Shown: positions 41,378 to 53,615, numbered from the stretch's first letter. The stretch: DNA of 64,000 bases from Cryptomeria japonica (GCF_030272615.1 NC_081409.1:879627220-879691219); one strand, 5' to 3'. Made by a program: numbers and translations. Notes: generated by a model not told the origin, from the sequence alone.

Positions 41378-44300
41378 TTATGACAATAATGAATAATACT
41401 TGTCAAAAACCAATTTATAGTCCTGCAAAAATTGTTTCATGGAGAGGGACTAGGACTCAAGTAGGGAGGTTGCCACTTCCTTTTCTGTTTGCATCTGGGA
41501 TACCTGTTCCTCCATGACATCTACTATGCTCAGTTCCTGTGTGACTATCAGGGCATCCAGGTTTAGATAACACTTCTGAAGAATTTGCAGTCATGGAAGT
41601 AATACCAGTTGAAGCTCCTACAAATCCCTAGACCATGTGCTGATCTCTTGCTCCATCTTGGCTGACTGGATCTGGAACCGGTGAATGGTTTGCCCATATG
41701 CTGCAAAGGAATCATAAGGAGTCTTGAAGGTGCCCAAGTAGGACTGTAAGTCCATTTGAAGTTGTTGCTTCTTGGCTAGCACATCATCACAGAATAGATA
41801 AGGTTGACAGATTTTACTGAGTAGCAAGTTTCCCTCATCCAAGGCATTCCTTATGTCCTTTTGATCTTTCAGCAGTTCAGTCCTAAGCTCATTCAACTTC
41901 TTCACTAGAGAAACATTAAAAGCCTTTTGGTGCTCCTTCTTTACATTGGCCTCTGCTTCTTCTTCCAGACTCTGCACCTGATCATCCACTACAGTACACA
42001 GAAGTTTGAGTTGTGCTAGTGATGAGTCAGTGTCAGGAAGATTAGTACCGGGGATTAAACCGGTAAGTGTGTCTACAGCCACCTGAATAATATCTTGTTC
42101 CCTTTTCTTGTGAATGCCTTCAAGATGCTCTTAGGCAACCTTGATGATCTGCATAAGCTCAGACTCACTTGCAGATTGGAGGTCAATAGGACTTGAGATA
42201 GCAGCCGGTTTGGCTTGGCTACCGGTTGCCTTAGGAGTCTCCATCTGTGTGCTCTTCATCGCTTTGATTGTCTTGTCTACTTCTTCCTTCTTTTTCCTCT
42301 TCTTCTCTTCCTTCTCTTTATCTTCTCTCTTTTTCTTCTCTTCCTCTTCCATATTCTTCTTGTCTTCTTCTTCTTTTCTGCTTCTGCTCTACTTCTACCT
42401 TTTTCTTTGCTTCCTCTTCCTTCTTCTTCCTTCTTCTTTTGTTCTTCCTCTTCCTTCTTCTTCTTCTCTTCCACTTCCTTGTTCTTCTGTTCTTCCTCTT
42501 CCTTCGTTTTCTTCTCTTCTTCATCCTTCTTCTTCTTCTCTTCTTCTTCCTTCTTTCTCTTTTCTTCCTTATCCTCTTCTTCTTTCTTTTTCCTATCATC
42601 TTCTTGCTTCTTCTTTTCTTCATCTTTTTGTTTCTCCTCTTCCTCCTTTCTCTTCTCTCCCTCTTTCTTCTGTTTCTCATCTTCATCCCTCTTCTTTTTA
42701 TCTTCCTGTTCCTTTACCGCTTGCTGTGTGTCCTCAGCTTGTTCACCACCCTGATCGTCTTGTTGCCCCTGTCTAGTTTGCTCAGAAGGTATGTCCTGAG
42801 TGACATCTTCTACATCCAGGGCATCGACATCGATGGTGTCGATTGGTTCTTCCACCAAGTTTCCTTCCTCATCAAAGACCTCATCCGGTTTGGAAAGAAC
42901 CGGTTCATTTTCCGCTTGGAGGTTGGCCATACATGCTTTGTGAGAGATGATAGCATGAGCCATATGCTGATGTGTATCTTTTTCAACATCATCAACTCTC
43001 CCCTCCAACAACCAGAGTCTTCTTCTCCTTGTGAAGAAGAGACCTTTATTTTGATCCAGGGCATCAAATAATTCTAAATTTGAGAGTTTGGGGAAGTACT
43101 ATGCAAAGACTTTCTCCCTAATCTCCTGTTCTTTTTCAATGGCAATGCGCCATTTATTATCTAATGCTTTAAATAATGAATCCGTTGTCTGAGATTTAAT
43201 CTCTGATGGTGACCGGTCATTTTTACATAAATAAAGAATGATTTCCTGTAGTGCTTCATCTTTTTCCTCACTATTAAATTCATCATAATAATCTATTAAA
43301 TCATGAAGTAACTTTCTCCTAATATTTTTTACTGTTCTTTGACAATGTGTCAAAGGTTTGTATGAGGAGATGTCTATATTTACCGGTGCAAATGCTACCG
43401 GTTCATTCTTCTTCATCTTCTTTGTCTATCTTGCCTTCTTTGGCTGTTCATCAGACTCGGTTTCTTCGGAGTTTGGTTCATTTGCCTTAGTCTTCCTCTT
43501 TCTTTCGAAGCCTTTTTCCGATGTTACCTCTGGTTTATTCTTTGTCGGTGACCGCTTGGTCACTCTTGGAGTTGTAGTGGCAGCCAGTGTCGATGCTGCA
43601 GGCACTGCCTTAGCTTTCTTAGCTACCGGTTCTTTTCCCTTCTTCACCGATGGTTCTTCAACCGGTGCAATCCTCTCCAAGTAGGTTCCGGTCCTCTTAG
43701 CCTTTGGGTCAAGAGGTGAGGCAATAAGGGTTGAGGCATATCCTTCTAGCATGTCAAACATAACTTCATAGCCCATTGGCTCTACCTCCTCCATTCTAGG
43801 CTCAATAGCCTCCATTAAACATTTGTCCACCTGAATAGTGAAACAAATGTCATCTTCGTATTTCTTCACTATGTCACCTGAGATTCTTACCCTCTGACTC
43901 ATCTTTCTTCTGAACTCATCAAAATATTTGTCCAATACCTTAGGGTAGCTAGTTCCAATGGCTTGTATGCTTTCCTTTATCTTCTTGGTTACCGGTTGGT
44001 TAGGGGACCACTGGACATCTCCTACACCCGGAAAGTAGCCTTGGAAATAAATGAACAACCCTACCAGTAGTTGTCCAAACTTAAACCTTAGTGAGTTGTT
44101 CTATTTGATTGCCTTAAGATTTAACAGGAGTTGCCTCTGTATGCCGGTGCATAAGTCAAAAGATGCATCCTCTTTTATCATTTGGTAAGTGGCATTTACC
44201 GCTCAAGCAGATACAAAATTAATCCTGCTAGCTAAAAACGTTCTCTATCCTATCACCATGCAGGCGTATTTCACTAGATCATCCTTGATAGGATTGACTA

Positions 44301-44778
44301 TCATACCCCGTGAATCACTTGTTGAACTGGTGAGCTTGGTCATTTCCGTTTTGCTCACTTTTCTCAGGGTTGGCACTTCCCCTATGTTGCAGAAACCGGT
44401 GATTGCATGAATTGCCTGAGGCGTGATATCATGCATCCTTTCCAGGTACATCTTGTCACTGTGGACTCTGCTCAAAATAATTCTGATATGACCCTCCGTG
44501 AAATCTTCCAGAAAATATATTGTGTTGTGGAATTTCTTCTTCTCTATGACACTAAATTCCGGTTTGATCTTTTTGTCCTTGCCATAAAATAGACCTAACT
44601 GAGTGTGAATGGCTAAAGACCCTAGGTCTTCTATTTTGCAATCAATATAATCCGAAATTCCTTCTTCGACTATGACTCCAACTGGAACTTGTGATAAAGC
44701 ATTATATTTGGACTTCCTTTGAATAAAACTTTCTGAGTCTATGGATGTACTCGAGCTAGTATGAGATGCGGAAGCCAT
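41378..44778 (-). pseudogene. N3 ORF2: large protein of unknown function
   Basis: The frame starts MASASHTSSSTSIDSES and ends YYSLLS, about 1,133 codons with interruptions. Stops or shifts lie at about 44200-44245, 44103, 43424, 43097 and 42129, and frame changes in the Glu/Lys region. It keeps segments that N1 has lost, including YPKVLDKYFDEFRRKMSQRV. The Glu/Lys tract (about 42280-42700) is longer and less regular than in N2. The C-terminal coiled coil has VVDDQVQSLEEEAEANVKKE and LLSKICQPYLFCDDVL. Function unknown. Confidence 0.72.
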
Positions 44779-45034
44779 TGTAGAGTATTTCAAGAACATG
44801 AAAAATACCTTTCAAACACGAATTTAGGGCTTCCTAATTTTGCTTCACTTCAGTCTCTGTCGGATGCCAAATCACCGCTTTGTGTTCTCCACTACCACTT
44901 GCAAATTGGATTTGAATCTCTTTCACGGTTATTCAATTTCTTGAAATCTAAGCTCAAATTGCCTTTTCTTCGCTCTGCACTTGAAAACTTTTCTTCACTT
45001 GAAAACAGATAGTGAGAAATGATTTGAAAAATGC

Positions 45035-45041
45035 ATTTATA
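45035..45041 (-). promoter_or_regulatory. Internal TATA-like box upstream of N3 ORF2
   Basis: TATAAAT in the element strand lies 257 bp before the ORF2 ATG, flanked by GAGAGACATG and GCATTTTTCAAATC as in N1. Confidence 0.4.
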
Positions 45042-45206
45042 CATGTCTCTCACCTACCGTCATTAATGCTCCTCTGTTAGGGCGTAAACCCTAATTTGCC
45101 TTTTTACCATTTTTGGTCTTCTGCCAAGCGACAGGTATCACATACCGGTTAAGGTCTTTTATTGGTGTCAACCGGGGGTTCGAAAGCATCTCACCGTTTG
45201 CTCCCC

Positions 45207-45225
45207 CTAAGCCTTTAAGGCTTAG
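45207..45225 (-). promoter_or_regulatory. N3 ORF1-stop hairpin
   Basis: CTAAGCCT, loop TAA, AGGCTTAG, with the ORF1 stop in the left arm and AGGGGGAGC after it. It has the same stem as N1 with a changed loop. Confidence 0.6.
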
Positions 45226-46499
45226 TTTGCCGGTTTCGATATTTCCACACTAGGTGCAGAAACTAGTTCCTCTTCCCACATTATTGGTTTCTTCTTCCAT
45301 GTTTTCTTCATGTCCCCTTGAACTTTTTCAACATCTATTTCTCCTTCCTGAGTGAGTGGTATATCATTAGATATACTTTTTCTGCTTCTGCAAAATCTTG
45401 CAATGTGACCCAGTTTGTTGCAGTGATAGCAAACAAGTCCAGGTGCTCTCCAAGGTCCACTGTACATGTTTCCATTTTTCCTTCTGCATGTTGCAGCAGA
45501 GTGACCATGACCATGACAAATCATACAACTTTCTCTCCATCTGGTTGCCACTTGATGACCACCGCTTCTTGACTGATGATTGAAAACATTAAACCGGTTG
45601 TGGTTCCGGTTCATGAAAGGTTTAAGACCAGTTCCTTGGGTCCTCTGAGGATATCTTCTAGTGATATCCATTACAGACCTACATTCAAATGCTCTATGCC
45701 CAAACTTGTTGCATGCATAACACGGACCATTGAATTTATTGGATCTAGGTACATTGTTGATAAAATAAGGAAAATTATTGTAGGCTTTGCTCCTACATAC
45801 ATTGGCAGTGTGTCCTTCTTTAAGACAGTTAAAGCAAACAGGTTTGAATTTTTTCTTACCTTTTCCTTTGAGTGACGGTTGCTTCTTTGATGCTTCAACA
45901 TTTGTTTCTGAGGATTCTCCTTCCTCATGTCCAGAAAAACCAAGACCATTGGTATTCTTTGCCGGTCTAGATGACTCAAGCTTTTGCTCTAGCTTGATAG
46001 TACTTTTGCCAAACTTAGCAAGTATTTCCTTCGACTCAAAGAGTTCTTTGGAAATAGTAGTGTTTGTCTCCATTAGACTTGCATTTTCAGAGATGGCAAT
46101 GTTTAGTTCTCCTTGCATGTCTTCTTTTTCTATTCTGCTCTCATGAAGGTGAGCAGTCAGTGCACTAATCTCTTGTTTCAACTTGGAGATCTCATGATCT
46201 CTATCCTTTATCCGATCTTCAGCTTTTCTCTGGTTCTCAAGCTCTTGAATAAACCGAATAGTCAGTCCTTCCAACTCCTTTCTCAGATTGGAGTTTGAAT
46301 CATTTAGTTTATTTACTTCAACAATCACGGCTTCCATGTTATCTTCATCTTCAGAACTACTTTTAGATAGTTCCATCAGCTTCTTTGCATGTTCTCTCCT
46401 TTTTGCTTGAGATGCCTTGTATTTGACCATAAGATCATCATAGGCTTACTCAGACTTAGTTAGCCATTGAGTAAGTTCCCTCATGGTGTATTCCCCCAT
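45222..46499 (-). pseudogene. N3 ORF1: coiled coil plus four intact CCHC knuckles
   Basis: The frame has 426 codons with a single stop near 46448 (a CAA-type codon changed to TAA); downstream it is open for 402 codons. The coiled coil covers roughly residues 20-190. The four knuckles are CFNCLKEGHTANVC, CYACNKFGHRAFEC, CMICHGHGHSAATC and CYHCNKLGHIARFC, all complete. The end is VEISKPAN. This is the best copy for judging ORF1: a Gag-like RNA-binding protein without a UBN2 capsid domain at its start. Confidence 0.82.
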
Positions 46500-46535
46500 A
46501 TCTCTTTCCAAGTGGTTAAACTTATAGAAAGGTAG

Positions 46536-46547
46536 GCTCTGATACCA
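46536..46547 (-). promoter_or_regulatory. N3 primer binding site
   Basis: GCTCTGATACCA on the plus strand complements TGGTATCAGAGC exactly, two bases from the LTR. Confidence 0.9.
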
Positions 46548-46549
46548 AT

Positions 46550-47622
46550 TGATGAATACTAAGAGGGGGGGGGGGGGTGAATTAGTATGCCAAAAATTAC
46601 TGTACTAAAACACTTACACAGTCTAAAGATAAACCGGTAAAGCAGCCTAATAGTCAAACTGGTTACCACACATGCAAACCAAATTGCGAATAAAGCATTC
46701 ACCCACAAAAGCAATACAACCATAACACAAGATATTTGACGTGGAAACCCAACTGGAAAAAACCATGGTGAGATGGAACTCACAAGTCACTATCTGCAGA
46801 ATAGAAACCAAACCGGTTAAGGTCTTACAATGTTCTTCACCAGAACAGATCCTGTTAGGAATCTCAATCTCTATTAGGAGATAAGTTGGATTAAAGACTA
46901 CCTTGTTAGAGGATTTTAGATTCACATGTGTGAACCACCTTGTTAGAGGATTTTACAAAGGCTTTGAGGCCTACTTGGTTAATGGCTACAGACTTATCAA
47001 AGATGTGAGTAATCAACAAGTGTTTGATCTATCTAATAGCACAAACTGCTTGGTTAGATCCAGTATTGCTCACAGCTAATGCATTCCAGCATAACTTCAG
47101 TCTTCTCTCTCTCTCTCTCATAGTTACAACTTGATCTTCTCAGATAAGATCGTTCTCAACTTCCACCTTAAACCCTAGCTCGACATTAACCCTTTCAGCA
47201 ACAACTTAAAACCCTAGACATGATGTCCTTTTAAAGGAATCTGATTTCATGTCAGTCCAATAGGATTACATTACAATTTCCTAGGTTCAATGAATCTAGA
47301 CATACTCAGTAACACGACACAAAAAGCACCATCAATGTGTCGGTACCGGTTGCCGGTTTGACAAAAGTGAAGACTGGTAAGAATGTGTTGTGGCACTTTT
47401 CTCCCTCATACCGCTTGTGATCTACGAACTGCTTGGGGTCGACATGCCGCTTCAGACCGGGAAACACATTATGCAAAATCACCACTAGTCTAAAGACTAG
47501 TATACAACATACCAGTTGGAACAAATACCGGTTGAGCATGAGCTCATACATATAAAGGGGATCTCAATACAAGTGTGTGTCCATCAATGACAATCACAAC
47601 ATAAACAACAAAAATGCCAACA
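46550..47622 (-). mobile_element. N3 5' LTR (1073 bp)
   Basis: It runs from TGATGAATAC to ATGCCAACA. A run of 13 G lies at 46565-46577. Relative to the truncated partner a short segment near 47340 (around GGTAACTCATC) is missing. Confidence 0.9.
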
Positions 47623-48675
47623 TCCAAATTTCCTTCCATGACAATGAGACCAGATGTAGAGATGCAATAACAAAGGAGAGGGGGTGACCCCCTTTTTTAC
47701 TCCTTCTATGGAAATAGGGATAAACCCGTTCTAGTGTCAAACCCTTGGACACTGAATTTGGGGAAGCTAGTCGTGCCTAATGATTTTGTAGAAGCAATGT
47801 TGATAAGAGATCTACCTATAGCCTATGAACCCCCAAGGAGGACTGTGAGATCAGAAGATGGTTATGTCCTATTGGACATTTTACATAGGGCTATTGTAGA
47901 GAGTTTTGGTTTAGAGAAGTCTTCCCTCAAGGAAATCAACAGAGGTAATTTAGAAAGAAATTACCACTATAAAAAGGAAAGATATAGAAAGGAATTCATT
48001 TCTCATTTTATGAACAAGCTCTACAAAAATTCACAGAACTATATCCTACCATTAGAGAGAGAGCCCTTCAATTTAGAATTCCTTGAGCCCTATTTTTTCA
48101 AAATATACTATGCATTAGGGCAAGTGTTTGGAGTAGACTACGGGCTAACTCAAATACCCATAGATTTCATGATGATTGCCATTAATATCCAACACCCTAC
48201 AATAAATGAGCTATATGATTTTGCATCCATAATCCATGATAAGCTCCATGAAGGGTTAATGGAAACAAGAAATAAAAAGGGAAAATTGGAATTCAAACAC
48301 TATTCTTTGATGTGTCATATGATTCTTTACCAGATTAGGGCTTATTGAGGTCCAGAGTTGACAATAAGGACAAAGAATCCACACACAGGTCTTCCATGGC
48401 CAATACAAAGATGGACTCAGGTGTGGGACAAAGGATTCAGGTTTGTCGATTACACTATTTTCTTTCATCATTTTATCATGAAGGTATTATCAAGGCTTGG
48501 AGTGAGGCTGCATAGGCTGCCAAGGAATATTATCAAAATTTTGAGGATAAGAAGTTGAAGGGGTGAAGGAGTGGTATACCCAGAAGGAGCTTTCATCCAC
48601 AATTTTGGAGATTTCTTTTTGTATGGCAATTGCACTATCATCAGAGTATACGGGTGTGAGAAAGCACCCCATGTT
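47623..48675 (+). pseudogene. Gypsy-1 extra 3' reading frame, N-terminal part (unknown)
   Basis: The protein stretch includes TRCRDAITKERG, then after a frame change in a run of five G (47679-47683) DPLFYSFYGNRDKPVLVSN, LGKLVVPNDFVEAMLIRDLP, KERYRKEFISHFMNKLYKN and ALGQVFGVDYGLTQIPIDF. The longest open part is 47734-48348, with no ATG at its start. A stop at 48346 is followed in frame by LTIRTKNPHTGLPWPIQRW and more. Copia-2 cuts it at 48675. I do not recognise the family. It continues at 54893. It may be an accessory protein of a Ty3 element or a captured gene. Confidence 0.5.
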
Positions 48676-49892
48676 TTGTTAGGATAACCGGTGAACAACT
48701 GAGAGCGGGGGGTGAATTAGTTGTTAACAGATTATGGAAGTTAAGTACACAACCTTTTACCGGAATGCATAAAACAAATACCTGAATAGTAGATATGTCA
48801 ATTAAGCACAAACATAAATCATAAACCATATACCATGCATCCACAACACACAACACTGCGATTTGTACATGGAAAACATGGTAGAGGGAAAAACCATGGT
48901 GGGAAGCCTACTCACAGTCAGATGATACTTCTATAGTAAGTATATGATTGCAATAAGGGGCCTGCACATGCAGGAAGGCCAACAACCTAGAACACATTTT
49001 TCATCACAAAGGAGCCTCACTGACTACAAAAGATATCCAGACTACAATCCGAAAATAAGAATGAATTGCAAGAATAGCATCTCCTATGCCTGAGAACAGT
49101 TCCGGTTAAGCTCAATGTTGGAGGTCTTAAACCTCTTATACAAACCCAATTCAATCACCTATGATAGACAAAAATCTCTGCATATGATTATAACTTTATT
49201 CACACACAGATAATCCCATAACCCACGACCACGATCTACAAAAGAGATCTTACATCATATTTATACCAACCCCTAAACAATTAGGTTGGCCACCTAAAAG
49301 ATAATACAATAAATCCATTACATAAACCCACAAACCAATGATAATCCAAGTTGGCCTAAGACCGAAACAACCTTAACCAAACAATAAATCCAACTGGTAA
49401 CACATCGGGAGCATCCACCAATATGTTACATAAACCAGTCCATAACCTAACAAAATAACATTAAGTCTAGACCTAAAATAGGTCGCCATAAACCAAATGC
49501 AACACCACCGATCAACTGGAACATGAACATGATAACCATTAGCATCCCGAAAACCTTCTAGAAGCCACACCAAGACCACTTATCGAATCCATCAAAATAT
49601 CTTCAATGAAGCTTTGTCGATAGAACCCTTACCAGTAACCAAAAGGCTTACTAGAACATATGATAGCTTCTAGATCACTAAATCCTGAACCAACTAAATG
49701 TGACACGCATCTAAATAACATGAATGAATGAACCAAACCAATTCCACCAATCAGAGCATACCGGAGACAAATCTCTTGATCATCATCAAAGTCCAACCAC
49801 TCTATCAGAACTCGGTAGACAACCAAAGAAGCTAGTGTTGATATCAATGACAAACAACAATGCAACACATAATCAATTCCTCCAAATTGCCA
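48676..49892 (-). mobile_element. Copia-2 3' LTR (about 1217 bp)
   Basis: It starts TGTTAGGATAACCGG and ends near CAAATTGCCA, before the antisense tract TATCCCCCTTTGGCATTG (49897-49914). The end is less clear than in the partner because the terminal bases have changed. Confidence 0.85.
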
Positions 49893-50260
49893 AAAATATC
49901 CCCCTTTGGCATTGATAGCAACACTAGATGTAAAAAACATCCAAGTGCCAAGAAGTGCCAAACAAGTCTCCCCTAATGGAAGACATCCAACAAATGATAT
50001 GTCAATGAAGTTCTGAACCAAACAACCAAACCATAGAGCAAACTCCCCCTGTGACTGATATCTCTATTAAGCTCTATTTTTCACATGTATATCTCTCCTC
50101 TTTTGACATTAATGCTAGAAATATGACATAAACATCAAAGAGAAATCATAGATCCTCTGAACCACACAACTGACTACTCCCCTTGAGTAGTAGTACCAAC
50201 TCATCAATCCGGGATGAATGATAGTTCTGATAATGCATACTGGACTGATGCCAATCAACA
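49893..50260 (-). promoter_or_regulatory. Copia-2 polypurine tract and 3' non-coding region
   Basis: The element strand has CAATGCCAAAGGGGGATA next to the LTR, and more G-rich boxes at about 50042 (CACAGGGGGAGTTTG) and 50176 (CTCAAGGGGAGTAG). AGTGTTGCTATCAATGCC before the tract is nearly the same as in the N family. Confidence 0.6.
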
Positions 50261-51475
50261 TCACTTAAGTCTCAACTGGAGGGGCAGAGACCCCCAATCT
50301 ATTTGTAAAGTACTCAAATATTCCTTGGGCAAAGGTTTAGTGAAGATATCTGTAATATTGTCTTTAGTGTTCACATAAACCAATCTGACCTCATTTGTTT
50401 CCACCTTTTCCTTCAAAAAGTTATACTTGATTGATATGTGCTTTGTCTTAGAATGACATGCCAGATTCTTTGATATGTCAATAGCAGTAGAGTTATCACA
50501 ATGAATAACTACCGATTCATTACAATCTACCCTTATATCTTTCAACATTTGCTTCATCCATGGAACTTGTGTACAACTAGTAGCAGCAACAACATACTCA
50601 ACTTCAACAATAGATAAAGAAGTACATGACTATTTCTTGCTGATCCATGAAACAAGTTTCTTTCCAAGAAAGAAAGCTCCACCAAATGTGCTTTTCTGGT
50701 CATCTATATCTCCAGCCCAATTTAAATCTGTATATGCACATAATGTAAAGTCATCATATTTAGGATACCACAAACCATATTCAGTTGTTCCTTGTAAATA
50801 TCTGAAAATCCTTTTCACTACACTCTCATGGTTCTCTCTAGGATCACTCTGATATCTTGATACAATACAAACTGCATTCATTATACCCGTTCTAGTCCGA
50901 GTCAAATATAGTAGACCTCCAATCATAGATTTATACCTTGTAGGATTTACTAGATTTGATACATCTTTCTTTGTCAATTTCTCACTTGTAACCATAGGAG
51001 TACCAACTGGTTTAGAATTTTCCATACCAAATTTCTTCAACAACTCTCTAGCATACTTAGTTTGACAAATGAAAATACCTTTATCAGTTTGAGTAATCTG
51101 TAAACCTAAGAAAAGTCTCATTTGTCCAATCATACACATCTCAAATTCATTCTTCATATTATCAAAGAATTCCATACATAGCTTTTCCTCACCTCCAAAA
51201 ATGATATCATCCACAAAGACCTCAACAATCAATATGTCATCATTAGTGATATTATAATACAAGTTACTGTCAGCATTACCTTTAGTGAAACCAAGCTTCA
51301 AAATATATATGTACAATCTAGCATACCATGCTCTAGGTTCTTGCTTCAATCCATATAAAGCTTTCCTCAATCTGCAAACCATGTTATTGTCATCTGAAAG
51401 AGAAATTCCATCAGGTTGCTCAATGTAGACTTCCTCTTCAAGATCTCCATTTAGAAATGCACACTTAACATCCAT
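50261..51475 (-). pseudogene. Copia-2 reverse transcriptase and RNase H
   Basis: The minus strand encodes [37 protein letters not shown], the active site [45 protein letters not shown] (start of connection), [16 protein letters not shown], then a stop near 50630 and the RNase H end with HCDNSTAIDISKN, TKHISIKYNFLKE and DIFTKPLP. These are the standard Copia blocks. The two catalytic Asp of VDD are kept. Confidence 0.9.
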
Positions 51476-52141
51476 CTAATAAATCTTGTATTTCTTATGG
51501 GCAGCATAATCAAGAAATAATCTCACAACTTCAATACTAGCTACGCAAGCAAAAGTTTCATCATAATCAATTCCTTCCTTTTGAGAATATCCTTTACGTA
51601 CCAATCTAGCCTTGTTCCTCACAACTTGTCCATCTTCATTCAATTTATTCTTAAAAACCCATTTAGTTCCATTAACATTCTTATTTTTAGGTTTGGGAAC
51701 TAAAGTCCATGTGTTGTTCTTTTCTATATGATCCATTTCCTCTTCCATAGCTTTAAAGTTTTTGGACTTTTCAAAGGCTTTATATTTATCCCTTAGAAAA
51801 GTAACCCACATCATTATAGAATAGTCATCAATGATTAGCATAAGATATCTATCACCCTGAAAACTTCTTATTCTAGCAGGACCACATAAATCAGTATGAA
51901 TAGGATCAAGAACATCATTAAATTTGTCTTGTATACTCTTAAAAGAAGTTCTGACTTTCTTTCCCATTTGACATTCCCTACATACCGGATTATGAGGCTT
52001 CTGAATCTTAGGTATATCTCTAACTTCCTTAGTTGAATTGATCTTTCCAATGCAATCAAAATTTACATGACACAACCTCTTATGCCATAGCCAACTCTCA
52101 TCAATATGAGCAATAAAACATGTCTTCTCATCAGATTTCAA
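51476..52141 (-). pseudogene. Copia-2 fused integrase/reverse transcriptase frame (internal deletion)
   Basis: One open frame of 221 codons starts in the pre-integrase zinc finger ([23 protein letters not shown]), includes the first integrase Asp ([13 protein letters not shown]) and [20 protein letters not shown], and then passes at KAM straight into [20 protein letters not shown], the beginning of reverse transcriptase. Copia-1 and Copia-3 have several hundred residues between these blocks. The second Asp and the Glu of integrase are deleted. The junction lies at about 51746, in an AAAGCTATGG word that occurs on both sides in the relatives. A stop separates it from the next frame. Confidence 0.85.
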
Positions 52142-52772
52142 ATGAAAGATGTTACCTCTAGTCTAAGTACTGGTTGCAATATCCAATCTAGATCTGTTGA
52201 TGATTTTGCATTTTCCATCCTTGAACTGTAATTTAAATCCCTTATCCACTAACTATCCTACACTCAAAAGATTATGCCTTAAAGTTTTAACATAATAACA
52301 TTATCAATGTTATGCTTACCATCCAATGATATAGTTCCTCTTCCTCTGATCATGCATGCTTTGTCATCTCCAAATTTGACTAGACCACCATCAAATTATT
52401 GCAAAGATAGAAACTTCCTTTTATCTCCAGTCATATGATGTGAACATCCACTGTCTATCACCTATTCATCATTGTCTTCAACTTTAGCAGTAAGGGCCTT
52501 CTCTTCATTTTGAATGACAGGTTCCACAACATCTTCCTTGATAGCTAAGAATACCCATTCCTTTCCATTGCTGGATCCACTAGCTGAATCTTTTGCCGGT
52601 TCATAGGATCAAAATCATCAGTTACACCTTCCTCATCAACATAGTAGAATGATTTGTCTTTGTTCCTCCTGTACTTATGCTTGTTATGATATTCATGGTT
52701 AGGATTAAAAGATCTTCTCGCTTTCTCCTCAAATATTTAATTCCTTCCAGGACATCTAAGATGCAAAATGAC
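52142..52772 (-). pseudogene. Copia-2 protease and Gag end, decayed
   Basis: Readable phrases in several frames correspond to the Gag-protease region: the DSGCSHHMTGD-like block near 52445 and the LLSVG-like block near 52260. Stops and single-base changes are frequent. A segment near 52570-52640 is shortened relative to Copia-3. Confidence 0.6.
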
Positions 52773-53615
52773 CTATCTTATTACATGCAAAACATTTGAA
52801 AGGTGATTTTCCTCCATACTTCCTGCCGAAACTTTAGGTACTCTTCTAGAAAATAGGTCTTCAAGTCCCTCAAGCTCTTCATCTTGTTTCCTCATATCCT
52901 TCACATATAATTCTTTCCAATCACTCTTTCCGGTTGATGATGTAGATTCCTTGAATGCAAAATCTATCTTTGCAGCTCCTTGAGGGCCGAATTCTTCAAG
53001 CTCAAAAGTAGATAACTTTCCAACCAAAGTATCCCTATTGACATAAGTGTTAGACATTGTTCTCAACTCATTAATTGCAGTAGCCTTCATTTTTTAAGCT
53101 AGTGGAAAATCTCTCAATACTTTAAAAACGATCTCATCTTCGCTCAGAGATCCACCACAACATTGAATTCCCAAGATAATTTCATTGACTCTTTCTGTAA
53201 AAGTAGTAATTCTTTCATCTTCCTCAATTCTCAGGTTTTCATACCTCACCCAGTAACCATCAAGTTTAGCAATTTTAATAGTAGGTTCGCCTTCATTCAG
53301 ACTCTCCAACTTATCCCATATATCTTTTGTAGATGATTTATTCGTTAATCCCATTACCTGCTGATCTGAAAGGGCACTCAAAAGGGCTTCTCTAGCTCTA
53401 CAGTCATTTTCAATATTCTTATCCAAGTCTGCTAGAGGAGGGTTGCTAGATGTCGGATCATAAGGAGTATAGCCTTTCTTAGTGATCTCCCAAATATCAT
53501 TGCTAAGACATCTCAGATGAGTCTCCATCCGAAGCTTCCATACTCTATAATTTGTTCCTTCAAGCCTAGGGCTGTATTTCTAGTAAGCAATTGAAGTTGA
53601 ATGATTACTCACCAT
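52773..53615 (-). pseudogene. Copia-2 Gag (UBN2-type)
   Basis: The ATG is at 53615, with a stop near 53580. METHLRCLSNDIWEITKKGY, REALLSALSDQQVMGLTNKS and IWDKLESLNEGEPTIKIAKL are typical of the family. A stop near 53093 replaces Tyr in the LAYKMK block. The knuckle region near 52770-52790 is shifted. Confidence 0.85.

Larger units (their letters stand above)
40128..47622 (-). mobile_element. N3, two-ORF non-autonomous LTR element, truncated at its 3' LTR
   Basis: The order on the plus strand is truncated 3' LTR (40128-41040), purine tract, ORF2, ORF1, primer site, 5' LTR (46550-47622). About 160-170 bp of the 3' LTR, up to its TGATGAATAC end, are missing at the junction with Gypsy-2. The right end GCCAACA abuts the Gypsy-1 extra frame. 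No target duplication can be tested. Confidence 0.88.

Noticed and set aside
47734-48348. Independent host gene starting at 47734
   Set aside because: The codon there is GTG and the frame is open upstream to a shifted continuation. The region has stops and lies in the plus-strand layer that also carries Gypsy-1 gag-pol. A host-gene origin is not excluded, but I cannot support it.
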